From NCBI RefSeq assembly GCF_047663525.1, contig NC_092591.1, forward strand, positions 50,507,501 to 50,571,500: 64,000 bases of DNA, given 5' to 3'. The DNA is from Anas platyrhynchos (lineage: Eukaryota > Chordata > Aves > Anseriformes > Anatidae). The notes under the pieces were generated by a model. It did no database searches, was not told where the DNA came from, and worked only from the letters and a program-made list of their open reading frames with translations. The position numbers and the translations under genes were made by a program. Positions 12,601-26,510 of the stretch are shown here, piece after piece; position 1 is the first letter of the stretch; every line of letters starts with the position of its first letter.

Positions 12601-13945
12601 AGTATTTTCACAGCACCATGACTTTTGCTCCAATTCGTAACCACTTAATATTATCAGGCACCAGAAATCCAGACACCTCAGTACAACAGACCAAGGTTAG
12701 AGTTTGAGAGAAAAATTTGAATGTAGTGTAAAAATCTGCACAATTTCATAATCAGTTTATATTTCCAAATAGAAATATCCTCACAGCTTAACTGCAACTT
12801 TGTAAAACAACATTGCACAGAAAATTGCATGTCAAAATGATAAATTTGTCAATTTGTAAAGCTGCTTATTGTCATGGGTAAGACACCACCAATAAAATAA
12901 GAAAAACTTCATCCTGGATAAAAGAGATATATCACACCTGATCTTCATTTACTTTTGCATGTAACTAGCTGCATTTATTCCTACTGGCCTCTTGACCAAA
13001 AAGGAAGAAAGAGAAATACAAGCATAATTTCCTGCACAAAGTTGCCTGTCTTTACAATAGGCATACCAATGGTAATTCCAGAGCAAAGACTGTATTTATC
13101 AGTATACAACTAATATTCTAAACATTAGCCCTAGCCATCTGCAATGTCAAATGGTGACCATAACAACCCATCATCAGGAAATCTCAATCTTTGGCTAAGT
13201 AAATGAAATGTGATTGGGGCAACTGCTTTTTCTGATACTGGAAAAAAGTTGCTGAGTGGTGAATGGAATGATTTCTTGAAAAGTACTGTAAAATTCCTTG
13301 CAGCTGGATCTGCAAACTAGACTGACAATAGGTCTCGAGGAAAAGAATGGTCTGATCCTGATGCATTGCTGCATTTTCTAGTTCCACGTTCCCCATTTCA
13401 GACATAGGTTTACAAACTGCAGATTTAGAACAAATTTGCAAGTGACATTTTTCTTTTAGTCTTTCCATTTGGGAAAACTCCAGTTAGAACCCTAAGGTAA
13501 TCTCAAATTTACATTCAATTTCCACTGTACGTTGAAGCATTTATCAAAAGCAATCTATTACAGGTCAATTATAGTGTAAATTTTCCATGTGAAATACAGC
13601 ATAATAAATCAATTTTGCATGGACTGAGAGGATGTGCCTTCAGGAGCTTAGTGGATTCTGCACCAATGACTCTGGTGCATACATTATAATTTTACTTGCT
13701 AAAAAAAGTATGAAAGGAAAGATTAATGGTCATAATACGAATGGAAATGAATAACTGATAAAATTACATAATGACTTCAAAGCATGGAAGGACTGAATTT
13801 TAGGGTACCAGAAGCCAGTTTGTTCCATTTTATTTACTGGCTCAGAAAGAGATACCAAAGAACCATAACTCAGGGAGGAAACCTCTCTTCTTCACTTATG
13901 TGAAGACTAGCATCACCAATATCAACTGTCCAAACTTTTGCAACA

Positions 13946-13960
13946 TTTTTTTTTTTTTTT
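13946..13960. repeat. Poly-T tract (T15)
   Basis: An uninterrupted run of T. Confidence 0.9.
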
Positions 13961-16383
13961 GGTTGAACTCCCCCAAACCATACACCAATTCTTTCAAAAA
14001 CATTACTAATCCTCTTTCAGATTCAAATCTTAAATTTCAGACACATTGTTCCTTTTTGATCCATCACTATTGCAAATACAGTATTTGTACGTTATTCTCC
14101 TCCTATTTGCACAATGCTTGATGTTAAAATATAAATTATTCCAAAGCCATTAGGCTCTGCTTAAACAACCAACTCCGACAAACCCAACAGTAACGTTTCC
14201 ATTAGGAATCAGTTGAGAGGTATGATGCATACAGTGGACACATCTTAAAATTTGCAAAAAGTCAGAACAGATACCCCTTGTGGAAAGCAGCGCAAGATAT
14301 TATGCCTTCGAACTGTAGATAATCCCCATCAACACTCTTTTGCATTATCATTTGAGCTTCATCCTGCCAGCTTTTGTGCATATGGTTAACTTGAGGTGCT
14401 TTAATAATTATTTCCACTAAATTATACAGAATGTTAAACCATTACAATTACCAGTAAAATAGAACTCTAAGAGCAAAAACAATACCTAGAAAACTGCCTG
14501 GTGGGGGAAAAAATAAATTTAAAAAAGTATAAAAAAATAGACCTCCAGCTGTATAATACTGAAAGCTACAAAATCACTCTGGACTTGTGGAAACGAAGAA
14601 AGGAGCATAAGAACTGTCAATTTTGTAGTAATCTTGCAGATTTTCTCAGGAAACTGCTACTTGGAAAGAACTTGGACTTCTGTGTGTAAATGACCTTACA
14701 CTGCTTATATGCTTTCATGTTCTGTTACTGCTGGTGATGTTTCTCCAAGCCACCAATATCAGTCAAAAGGAGATTTTTATTCATACCCAGAAAGATGTAA
14801 TATGTGCTTGGAATAACTGTTGACTTATTTCCTATTATGATTGTTTAGGTGAGAAAGGAGAAAGTATCAAACTAAACTTACATCTGAACATATCTTACCA
14901 TTAAATTAGCTTGCATATTTACTTAAGAAAACAGGAAAAGGAATTACAGTAGTTACTCAGATCATAAGTCTGACATGTGCTAAGCTCCAAGCCTAGGGAC
15001 TTTTCACTTAGATTTTGACTGCGGCAAGGGATCATTCTGTGATGGCATGAGAACCCCTTGGCATCATCTGGTTTTCCAAGGATTTTAAGGTCAGATTATC
15101 CAAAGATTTTATGATTATTGTTTTAAGCAATAATAAAATACTTAGTTACATTTTTCATCCTTGGAATTTCATACATCTGCCACGAAGGCCCACTGATTTC
15201 TTCCAGAAGTGAATTTAATTCCTTGTTATGTTGAAGAGCTGGAGAGAAAATGCAGTCATGAGAAGAAGGGTCTGTCCACCTTCATGCTACAGCAGAATTC
15301 ATGTCATAGGACTGACCTGAGACCAAAAGTGCACCCACATGTAAGACAGGTCTTAATGGCTCCTTTTGCATCATTACCATGGCAATTTGCAGTCACCATT
15401 CTGCCTGAAGGATATATAAACTGAATAAACCTATATAAACAGAATAAATCCAACTTCTGACTTGTTTTCAAGTCACTGTTCAAAAGAAAAATGGAATTAT
15501 AGACGAATATAGTTTGTTTCTGTATTTCCTTTCAAAGTTGAGAATGCTTTCCCGTGTGTTAACACCAGTATAATCAAATCTCTCTATTTCATTATATTTA
15601 TCATTAGGATAACTAAAGTTGTAGTTTTGAAGAAACTAAAGGAAAAGGAAAAGAAAGCATAGCAAAATACAATGTTATTTTAAAAAGTTTAGGGAATGTT
15701 TTATCTGCTGAATCTAATTCATCAAAGATTATCTTGTGAATTCTTTTTTCCACAATTTCCTAACATTCCAGTGGCAAATCTAGAGAATATTGATATGGAG
15801 AATTAATTAAAAAATATTTAATGCATCTTTAGCTAGCAGTTATTTTTCAGATAGAAAGATGGAAGTAAATCAAGAACAAACTGAAGAGTTAAGACCAAGC
15901 AGAATATTTTAGCATAAAATAAGTAGGATTCACAGATCTCTGTTTGAAAAGCACTAATTATAAATCCTAATCAGGACTTCCTTTTACATTTTGTGAAGGT
16001 AATGAGTATATTTCTCTTCTTGCTACTAATTACACATCATGATTATCCTCTTTCCTTCTGTTTGTGGGTGGCAGTGAAGTACGCCTAGCTTTTTTTCCTT
16101 TAGATATTATTTTGTATTATTTTACTGACTGAGATGTTAAAAACGAATTGTTTTAAATATTTTTAAACTTAATCTTTCTTAAAGTAGGATTCAGACACTG
16201 CTCAATAATTAAGTAAAAATGTTTTCTTGTGAGTATCTGATGTCTTTGGCTCTAGCACAGATGGCACTGCAATGCCATTCACAGGTTTAGCAACAATTCA
16301 CCCCTCACTTCACCTGAGCAGCCACAGAAGCCCTATTCTCATATGAGCCTAATTTCAGGATACTGGGAAATTTTTCATAATGT

Positions 16384-16407
16384 AATAATAATAATAATAA
16401 CAATAAT
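16384..16407. repeat. AAT trinucleotide microsatellite
   Basis: Seven to eight AAT units with one AAC interruption. Confidence 0.9.
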
Positions 16408-16613
16408 CGGCACTGAGCTTGTACTAGTGGTTAAAATATCACAGTAACAATACAGTTTGGAACGTGCGTTATTTACTGAGTAAAATAATCTGCTTTAGCA
16501 TCTTTACACACTCAGAAACTTAAATCAAGTAATGAAGACTTGTAGACTTGTGGTAAATTCTCAGTTTTTATTTTTATTTTTTCTCATGGCACAATAAGCT
16601 TTTCAAAAGAATG

Positions 16614-16656
16614 GGAGATATTTCCAGAAGTACACAGGAGATATTTCCAGAAGTAC
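16614..16656. repeat. Tandem duplication of a 20-bp word, period 23
   Basis: GGAGATATTTCCAGAAGTAC occurs at 16614-16633 and again at 16637-16656 with no mismatch. This indicates a recent local slippage or duplication. Confidence 0.95.
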
Positions 16657-17446
16657 TAATAAATCCGCTTAAAATACTACAGAAGATGCATTGAGCCCCT
16701 TATTTTAGTTTGGCAAAGAATACTCTGGATGAATTGCAAAGATGCGTACAGATATATCAATAGTTTATGCCATGAGGAGCTTGGTAGAGAAACTGTTGTT
16801 GTTGGATCATTTATTTCATCTTCCCATTAATGCAGGCCTATTTTCAAAGCCTTGTCCAGTGTTATTTTAGTGAATCATTTGATGCAATACACATCAATTA
16901 CTCTAGTGATACTTACATTTCCTAGCTTTCAATATTAAGACTTATTTTCTTTTCATTGCTTGTAATTCTTCCATAACATTACCCTTACTTTAACATCAAT
17001 AGAAGTCAAGTAGTCGTTTTTAATTTGGTATGCAGATAAATAACAATTTGTAGATTCTTGTTCAAAAGCACTCTGCATCCTGGCAGATCAAGGGTTCCTC
17101 CTTCAGCCTCTCATGAACCATGATTTTTCTCTTGGCTGCTTTGACAGTTTGATTTCAGGTGACTCACAATCTATCTGGATACAAAAATATCACTTCTTCC
17201 AAATAGCAGAACAAGTACACAGCAATGAAATTCTCTGCTGCAGGCATCAACTTAAATGTCTGTTGCTCTAAGAGCCTACCTTTTCTTCAGAGACGTCCTT
17301 ACCCCAGGTGAACTCTAGGCCCTCCAGGAACTTTTTTAGAGCTCTCCACTCCCATCTGAACAGAAGTGAGGGTGGGACATGTCATCCTTCTGGCTTTCTG
17401 CCACATCACTACCTCACTAACATCTCTTCCTTCCTCCCTTGAACAG

Positions 17447-17846
17447 AGAGGGGCTGGTAGTTGTCAAGGATAATGCCTCAACATGGCACCCTCATCTCCT
17501 GGCCAGGAGTGCTCTTCAGCCATGGGAATCCATGATATGTCTTGCTCCTGAACTCCAAAGCAAACTTACCCTTTCACTGTCTAAAGATCTCTTCCTGCAT
17601 GCCATCCTGATCTGTCTGGAGGGCATTTTCTTCAAGGTCTTTCCAAGAGCTTCATTTTCTTTTCTAGTACAGTCCCAGAGTTCAAAGGCTGTGCAAAATC
17701 TTTCCTTCCAGGGTTTGTCAAGGCAAGAAATTCTGATTCTGAGAATCCTTCCTGAACTCCCACTACTGAAAGGAGGCTTAGAAGGGACAAATAGTCCCAC
17801 TACAGTTATCAAATTCATCAGAGCTTCTTCATTTGGGCAAGTTTAA
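17447..17846 (+). other. Candidate + strand exon-like open stretch after a good splice acceptor
   Basis: A branch-point-like CTCACTAAC (17412-17420), a pyrimidine-rich tract and AACAG ending at 17446 form a good 3' splice site. The frame from 17439 stays open for 135 codons to 17846. The predicted protein is leucine and serine-rich, has no recognised domain, and is overlapped by a 100-codon open frame on the other strand. That suggests low stop-codon density from base composition and not selection. No matching donor was found at its right end. It is kept only as a candidate lncRNA or old repeat segment. Confidence 0.15.
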
Positions 17847-18900
17847 AACATTTTTGTATGTTATAATTTTATTCCTCCTGATATGTAATCATCTGCAACT
17901 GCTCTTTCCTGAATTTCTTCTCTGCTAATGTCTCTCAAAATGTTCAAAATGGAAAAGAACATTCCAGATGCTGTTTGACTAAGTACCTATTTCATGATGA
18001 TTGCATTTTAAGCAGCATCCAAGAGGCATCACCATTTCAGGATGTGTTTTACAAACCTTTATATTGCCATCTGAATGTGGCAAAGGAGGTAGTTTTCAGA
18101 GGCAATTATATCCGCCACTAAATATCAACTGTGCAAAGACAGAAATTGAGTAGTTTGAATTACTTGCTGAAATGAAGCATGGAAATATTTGAAATGGCTT
18201 TGAGAAGTGTTTGACTACTCCAGCCTATAGAAACCTTTTTCTGCATTTTTTGGTACCAACTGTTGAAGTTTGAATTGAAGTCACCCCATGAGCTATATAC
18301 AACTTAATATGAAACGTGCAAGGGAGCTAAAATGTAAGTCTTCAAAAGAAAATGGCTTTACGGAGTTTTAGCATCAAGAACTGAGCTAAGATAGAAGCAA
18401 AATAATCTGAATGTCTGTGTATCCATATGAACATAAGTTTTACATAAGTAAAACTGCTTATTTGGTTGAATATGCTTTTAAAATATATAGCTCTAATTTT
18501 GATTACAGTTGATTATGCTGATAAGAAAAATCTCATTGTGATTAAATAAGCATAGAGTTTCTGCTTTTGGCAGACTTGAACACATAGTTTGAATAAATTG
18601 ATAAAGAACTTATTTCCCTTAATGATCTTTAGAAATCACAACTGTTTGCATGTGACAACATAAAAGACATGATGGACTTGCTCCCACACATATCATGTAC
18701 GCCCAAAATACCCATTTAAATTTTCCAAATAAACTATTTGAGTAGAATGTATTACCTCTGCATGCAGATCCTGCTTTATCTGTACCCTTATATAGCCACT
18801 ACTATAACCATGTAGATATTTACTCCCTACAAAGAATTCAAGCAATACTTAGCATATGCCACATTTGGATTCATATCTTGACAGAACTCAGTTTGAGCAA

Positions 18901-18990
18901 TAGAATCATGGAATCATCCAGGTAGAAAAAAGCCTCTAAAGTCATCTAGTCCAACCTTTAACCTAGTACTGCACAGTACTGGCTGTGATG
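18901..18990 (-). mobile_element. CR1 3'-end fragment, antisense
   Basis: Read on the + strand, this begins with TAGAATCATGGAATCAT, followed by AGCCTCTAAAGTCATCTAG and TCCAACCTTTAACCTAG. This is the reverse complement of the CR1 3' UTR and its octamer tail. The insertion is therefore on the minus strand and the 3' end of the element lies at 18901. It is truncated to about 90 bp; the right edge is uncertain because similarity fades after 18980. Confidence 0.85.
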
Positions 18991-21900
18991 TGACAAGTGT
19001 CCAAAACTGTCTCTTCTGGTGAGAGTTTGATTCAAATAACTTAATTATAAATTATCAGCTTTGACACAACTGCATTTTTGGAAAACAAAAACAAACAAAC
19101 ACAAAAACACAAAAACACTTCACTGAAACAGAATCTTTCTGTAGTCTACTTTAAATAAAGAGCTGCCCATACAGCCTTGTACTGAAAAACATTTGGAAGA
19201 GCTGATGAAAATCATTACTGTAAGTCCTCTATGGTGTCACTACTAATACAAGCAAAATACATTAAAGATTTTAAAATGCATTTCCATGTACCTTCCCATC
19301 CTCACTGATGGGCTGTAATACGCTTATGCAGTAGAAGAGATTTCTGAAATATCTATTCTTAATCATTTCCCAAGTTAAGACATGTTATGGAAAGAAGTCT
19401 TATAAATGATGAGGGAAAAGCCCTGTTAATCACTGCTGGAGTATTTACATCCCTATTGCTTTCCTTGAAAATATTACTGAGTCCTGAAAATTTTTAAGTA
19501 TACCACACATTTAAAGGTTGATACCTGAAATGGTCTCCATGATTAATATTTGCAAAAACACTGATGCAAGATGCAAATTATTAAGTCTGGAAGGGTACTG
19601 TAGAAAAGTATTGCTACAAACTTTTTTGGACACTATTTTCTGATTTGCTGTCAGTTGGAAAGATATGTTTTTTTTATGATGAATGGATTTTTAATCTAAT
19701 CCAGAAGAGCTGTAATTCAACAATATTGAAATTCTGCAGTCAAGTCACGGGATAGCCATTTCTCCATGACATTAGTGTCCAATCACATCAGAATGACAAT
19801 GAAATTAACACTTCTATAGTGTGAAGACTAAATTTTCCCTTTAATTGCTGATTTGCTGTTAAGGGCAATTTTTATCCTCAGCTACACTTCAAAACTGTTT
19901 TTCAGGATGACTGTTCTTGGAGTTATTTTTATAGATTAACATTTAGATAACAATTAAACAGATTACTTGTAAAAAAAAAATAAATCAGTACTTCTCTGGT
20001 TGCAAACTGATGTGTTTGTTAGACAATTTACTCATGGTTAATTAGTTGACTAAGGGAAATTTGTCAGTCTATTCTTGCATTACACTGCAGACAGTATGCT
20101 TGCTAGTGAACATTTCCAACTCCAGCTTATCATCAGCAGTTCTGTTCTCAGGTTGAAAACACTGAGTACTATTCCATGAGCAGCTCTCCTTCCAAAAATT
20201 ATCAATATATCTCTCAGTGTTCCACTCAGAAGGCTGAATTTATGGTCAAATAACTAAAACCTTGAATGCTAGGGCTATTTAAATGGCTTTTCATTCCATA
20301 CTGATTGTTATACAAGCTAATAAAATATCTGGGGGGAAAAAAAAAGAGGTACTCTTGGCAATTATAGGTTATAATAATTAAACTAGGACTTATGCATGTA
20401 CCATTTCATACATCTAAGTATTAATTCATGTGTTCCAAATATGTATGATATTATAATGGCACCACAGCGGTCAAACAAAAGCAAGAACTACATTAACCAC
20501 TTACAATAAGTGTCAGCAGGTAATTCAAGCAGTGCTGAAAGATCTAGACAATATGAAAAACTGAGTATTTAATTAACCCTCACTGCAGTTTCAAGTCACT
20601 TTTGTGCTCTTTGAAATAAGTCATTTTTCAGGAGTAAAGACTATAGGATAAAGATTGGTTTTCCCATCACCAAAACAGAGTGAATGACGGACTAACATGA
20701 TTTTTATCTAGTGATCAAATAGTTGTTTCACTATTTTTCTACTGTGATGACACTTTGTTGTTTATTGGGTATTATTACCTACATATATTACATATATTAC
20801 CTGAGTAATTTACTATCCCGTTCATCAGATTTACTTCTCATTTTCAGTACCGTCATGTTAAGTAAGGCAACTCACAGTAAACATGAAACATTTCAAATAA
20901 AATTGCTACTGTTCTTCTAACCTCATTTTGATATGTAATCTTCCTAAGCACTTTTCCTCACCACTATGGCAAGCAGAATTAAAAGCAGTCTATTTCTTGC
21001 CTTCTCTTTCTGCTCCAGAAAACATACTACTTTTTCTTTGCTCAGTGAATTAACATAGATACCAGTAAAGCTACAAAATAAAAATACAGTACTCTTGAAA
21101 CAAGCCTTTAGAAATAATGCTATGGCTTTAAAACCTAAAAAAAAAAAGAGACTGAAGGGACTTTTTCTCACCAGTTTGAAAAGCATCTTGTTCTCTGAAG
21201 AATAATTTTGTGGAATTTCAGAAGTAGATTTCTTGCACAAATGCCACTTCAGTGCTATTATGTCAGGTAGAAATTATCTGGATTTATTATATAAAATGTT
21301 TCCTCAACATGCAGTCCATCAGTGCTCACATTATTAGAGACCAGAAGTTTTCACTCAACATCCTCTTTGGTTTTCCAGACAAAAGTAGAGCAGAAGCTTT
21401 TTATAAACCTTCTAGATTACTGAATATATTACTACTCAGAGCATGACATAAATTGCCCCCAGAAGCACTCTGGCTAGCACACGTAGCACCTCCATAACAA
21501 TCTCCTTGTTTTGATGATTTTGAGGACAAAAGTGAAACAAATGGGGTAGGCTATAATAAAAAAAAGAAGCATGCACTTTATTTTTTTTTCTCTTTTCTTT
21601 TCTTCTTCTTAGACTTATTATTGGGCATGACAGCTTGTTACCTCCTTATATAACTTTTGACCACACAAAATAAAAATTTGTCTCTAAAACCTCTTTTTCA
21701 ATGAACGTTCAAGTAGTTAGCAGATTTCTGTTAAACTGTTTTTCACTGCTCAAGAAACTAGTGGGTGACAAGCCTCTTCCTAGGGAGGCCTTTTGTTCTT
21801 CAGACTTCCTTGTTAACTGTATCCTGATTTGAAATCTGCAACCCCAAACCCAAGCAGATCATTTCAAAGTAGCAACTGCTATTTCACTGTGTGTGACACT

Positions 21901-24900
21901 AAAATATCAGATATGACTTGAGTAGTATGGTCTTGCTTGCCAAAAAAAAATAAAGCACTACAAAGGTGTCTTGTTGGTCTAAGCAAGTTACATTATCCAT
22001 GCTGATGGCAACAGATTGTACAGGAGTCTTATATATCCTCCCATTTTCTTCTGCATGTCATATGACAGCAGGAAACAGGAAGGTGTTTATCTAGCGTGCT
22101 TTTTCAGCACACATCATGTGTCAGTCACTCTAGCTGTACCATATGCTGGGAACACATGTAGTGCCAATTTTAGACAGTACATAGACCTGTCTCTTGTCTG
22201 GCACAAGTTATAAGCTTATCATGGTCATACGAGTTAGAGTAGAATAGTGTAAAACTATCTCAGGTGGAATCACCAGAAAAAAAAAATATGTAAAAAAAAA
22301 ATCCAGTAGTAAAGGCTCTGTCAATGACATTGAGATAGTTTAGATCAAGTTTGGAGCTCAGGTGGGTTCTGGTGCATCACACAGTAAGAACATCTTCTTT
22401 AACCATGTAGCCATATGTAACAGAAAGATTAATAAGTTGATGTTTCTGGGTGTAATATATCCCTCCTCCTGCCACGACATTACCCCAGAAAAAAGCCAGT
22501 TCTAGGAATTCATCATTAAAGGGCAACAAAAATCAAGCAGGAGTTTATGGTGAAGCTGGAAGACAAAAGCAACAGCTAAAGCTGTAGAAACTGTCCAAGA
22601 GATAAGAGAAACCTATCCTAAAATGCTGAAAGATAGATGTTTTTTGGAAATCCTCAACTTTCAGCTGTAGAGTACAAGCTCTACAAAGCAACTGATTCAG
22701 ACCTTTGCAGCAGAATGGATTTGTGCAGGTAAAACAGTGGAGGATACAGAGACATTTTAGTGGGGCATACCAATTTTTCAAACTTGGGAGAACAACTGAT
22801 GGCAGTTCTGTTGGACTCTGGGACCAAGAAAAAAACGCTATAGCTGAGGGCAAAAAAATAAATAAATTTACTGGTCTACCTAGATCACTAAAAAGAATCA
22901 GTACCCAAAGGCAGATAGATGGTAAATTAATGGCCTTTACTCAGAGTGTTTGGAAAGAAAGAAATTCCTTCAGCCACACTTGTATGAAACAGAATGATTT
23001 ATTCTGGACCACAAAGCTAAATTAGTCTGGAGGAGTGACTTCAGTCTTCTGATCTGAAAGCACTGGAATCAGACAGTAAGGCTTTCTAAAGACAAAAACA
23101 AACAACCGAATGGACAACAACAACAAAAAAAAACCAACAACAACATCTGAGACTTCATGTAAAACAATAAAAATTTCTTATGGGCTTGAGAAAGAAGCAC
23201 TGCTTTATGCAGAGAGTAGAGGTGGGATCATGGGTGTAAATAATTTGTGGGACCTGCAAAATCACCAGGTCTGGAAAAATACTTTTTCAGTTAAAAAGTA
23301 CTTCTAGCACAGATATGGGGAGGTATTACTGCATATCAGAAAGCTCTTGAACAGTACATAAAAGCATCCAGGAAGCGCACTTTAAGAAGGGAACACACCA
23401 TGTATAGCCAAGACCTCTTCACAGTGGCAGGACTCCAAGTTAAAAGGCATATACAGAGAAAAGGCATAACGTTTGTCACTGCACATCTCCTTCTGCGATG
23501 CAGGTGATCTGTTCACCTAATGCTATGCACTCAAAGCAGTTTGGCATACTGCAGGGTCAGATATTGTCTGCCTCTGCTCTCATGTCAGCTCAAGTATTTG
23601 AGGTTTCCTGAGGTAACTAAAACAGAGTCCTGAGAAAGGAACAGGTCATAAACTGGCACTTATTTATGTTAAGTTTTTCCCTTTTTATTTTTCTATTTTA
23701 CAAGAAACAGTCCTCAAGTTTAAAGAAAAAAAAAAAGAATTTTACAATTCTGTGTAATCAGACTAGTAATTTTCCAAAATTTTCCACAACAAGTTTCTTT
23801 TTTCCTATTTGTTTTAAGCTACAGTTTCTTCATCATAGTATTCAGTGTTCCCACTGAAAATACTAATATGTATACTGGAAAAGTTGCATACATGTAAAAT
23901 ATAATCCCTGTAGACTCCGGAGAAATTTTTCTTATCTTAATCAAATCAGACCTTGCATGTAGTCAGAAATGTTGTAAATACTGATGTTTCCTAAGAAGTC
24001 CATGCAGCAACAACAAAAAGACAAAGTGAATGAGACACATCGTCAGCCCAAAAACATATCAAGAACTGTTTACAAATACTACTTCCAATGTCAGTAAAAC
24101 TCATTAACAATTTAGGTGGCACAAAACCATTTTATATTTAACGTTTAAAAATAATTATGAATTTATTTTAAATATAATATTTATTTGTCTAATTCATCAC
24201 TGAATTTTGGAGAACAGGTAATCAAACTTCAAATACATAAATATAGTGCTGAGGAGAGGTACATACACTTTAGATGCAACGGGTAGCTCAGTGAGGAAGT
24301 GACAGCTGCAATCTTAAAGAAAAAAAAGGCATAAACCTTTTGCTATTGCACTATATTACACAGGTCTTTCTAACCCACTCAAATCACTGTTTTGTTTTAT
24401 TACTTTTGATCCTGAGGTAAACTGTTGAGAAATAATCAGTGTCATTGACCCCTACTTGGTTAACTCTATTCTTCAGTGGTCTCTGAGGTTAATACCAGTT
24501 TTATTACCTTTTTACTGGGTAACATTATTGAATGTCATGGGGTACAGTACTAAAAGCCAGTGATGAAAAGAAACAACATCTGTGATAGTCTATGTGGAAG
24601 CAAAACTCCAGGAGAACCACAGAAACTTGTTTATATTTCATTTTTTTTATTTTTTTAGGAAAAAAAAAAATCATACCATCCTGTGCAGGGAATTTTGTTA
24701 GAGTAAAACAGAATGAGCTACCAGTATCTGCTCAGGGGTTATTAACAAAAGCATGCCATACTGCACTGACAGAGCAAATGCGAGTGGAAGAACACATGTA
24801 GAGTTGCAAAAACAAAGCTTTCACATTGATCCTATCATGTATCTTCATGTAATAGCCAAGATTTGCTGGAAACAAAAACAAGCATTGAAAATGAACATTG

Positions 24901-26239
24901 CAAGGATAGTTTCAGATAGAGGAAGAGATGATTTAAGTGATAACATCAGAAAGAGGTTGCTACATCAGTATTGCACTATGAAATTTATTTTTTCAATCTA
25001 TCATTGTTGCACAAGAATACTAAAAGGGTGGTAAAGTAGATTAGCACCTGCAGATTTCTGACCATAAAAAAAAAAACCTAGGGTATTTGCTCAATATCCT
25101 GTCCTAATCTCAGTAAATGAGGGAGAGTCAAAGGACAAAAAAGATCACCAAATAATCATTTATGTCCTTCTTACATAAGGATACAAAGTGGGTCTCCATC
25201 TGGCTTGAACAAGTATCCAAAGAGTTCAGCAATTTGCTTTTGCAGTTCTTTACTCTCTGAAGTGCAGGGACACACAATAAGTAGGCAGTTCAATTTAAGC
25301 CGACAGAAGCTCATCATGCCTGGCTAAATTACATTTCTTGTCTTAACAACAGCAGAATTAGCCTGTGCAGCTAACATGGCTGGCACAGTAGGATCACCGT
25401 TTTATGAGTGGAAAAAGTGTACTTGAAAGTGTATTAGCAGTGCTTAAGAACAGTACCTGAACACCTGCTCCTTACATTGATTTTTCTGTATGTTTATGGC
25501 TTTTCACCAACTGGGAAAAAAAAGGTAGCTTTTATTTTGATACTTGATTGTAGATTTAAAAGCCTGAACTTAAGACTGCAAGTGTGTGTTGCTTTTTTCC
25601 CCTCCCAACCCTTGCACATATCACAATTCCTTCAAATTCACTATCTGCTGTTTAATAAAGTAACTTCATAAAATGACACTTCACATATTATACACATGCA
25701 TCAGTACATGTATATGCATGCATATAAATTAATTGGACTATCAATAATCTTGCTGCTTTGTACACTTCTGCTTAGCACAGAATACACAAGCAGTTTAAGT
25801 GATATAGATGACACAACAGCACTCTGCTTGAAGCAGTCCTCATTTCTAGTAAAGTTTATGTTTGACTCTAGAAGTGTTTATCTCTATTGACAGAATTATA
25901 AAACATGTTGTCTTCTGACATTTGTTTACTACTATATACATGTACACAGTTAAATATTGAGAATTGGAGGTGTCCTATGTAGACGTTCAGTTCTCATGAA
26001 GCATCAGATAAAGCCAGAACAAGGAAAATAAAAGTGCTTTGAGCGTAAGACTTTGAGTACTAAGAATTCAAAAGCCAAACTTTGAATACTTCAACCCATA
26101 ATAATGATACAAAAACATACAAGCTGCATTAAATTAAAAAAGTGAATAGAAGAACTCTCTAGCTCTCTACAGTAACACACAAAAAAAGACCAGCAACAAC
26201 AAAAAACTCCCCAATACCTTCTGAAACTTCCCTAGAAGA
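18991..26239. other. AT-rich non-coding sequence
   Basis: About 7 kb without recognisable genes or transposons. The short open frames (at most 106 codons, 22705-23025) have no known counterparts. Many A-rich runs are present on the + strand, and sampled lines are C>G. Confidence 0.75.
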
Positions 26240-26510
26240 AAATAAAAGACTTCCTATGAATCCAGCTTTTAGAGCTCTCCCCACACTCCCCACCTGCTGC
26301 ACACACCTGAGGCATGCTGTGACCACTCATTGCCTCAACAGATTGAGCAGCCCCACCTGGCTCCCTGCCTCCCCGCCTGCGGGCCTGGGTCTCCTTTGGG
26401 TCATAGTTCTGGGGGTTGTCATCGGGCTCTGCTGTTCAGGGAGGGTAAAGCTGTACTGGGTACTGCAGGCCTCCCTTCATTGGTGACTGTTCTTGCTGCT
26501 TGTGGATGAG
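26240..26510 (+). promoter_or_regulatory. GC-rich patch at a strand-skew switch; candidate divergent promoter and first exon
   Basis: This patch is much richer in G+C than its surroundings. The + strand is strongly C-biased up to about 26400 and strongly G-biased immediately after. It ends at 26510 in GGATGAG followed by GTAAGAAAT, a near-consensus 5' splice site with GT at 26511. Together these resemble a transcription start with a short first exon on the + strand and opposite transcription to the left. A 76-codon open frame (26256-26486) crosses it but matches nothing known and ends before the donor, so any transcript is probably non-coding. Against this reading, only about three CpGs are present, so it is not a CpG island. 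It could instead be an unrecognised GC-rich repeat. Confidence 0.35.

Larger units (their letters stand above)
9619..18900. other. AT-rich non-coding sequence
   Basis: About 9 kb without recognisable genes. Sampled lines of the + strand show a mild C>G bias. The only structures noted are simple repeats, a 20-bp direct duplication at 16614-16656 and the exon-like stretch at 17447-17846. Confidence 0.75.

Noticed and set aside
26256-26486. A small membrane protein gene (76 codons with a hydrophobic stretch)
   Set aside because: The hydrophobic stretch (LLWVIVLGVVIGLCC) is suggestive, but no homologue is recognised, and the frame ends before the nearby donor. A non-coding exon or repeat is more likely.
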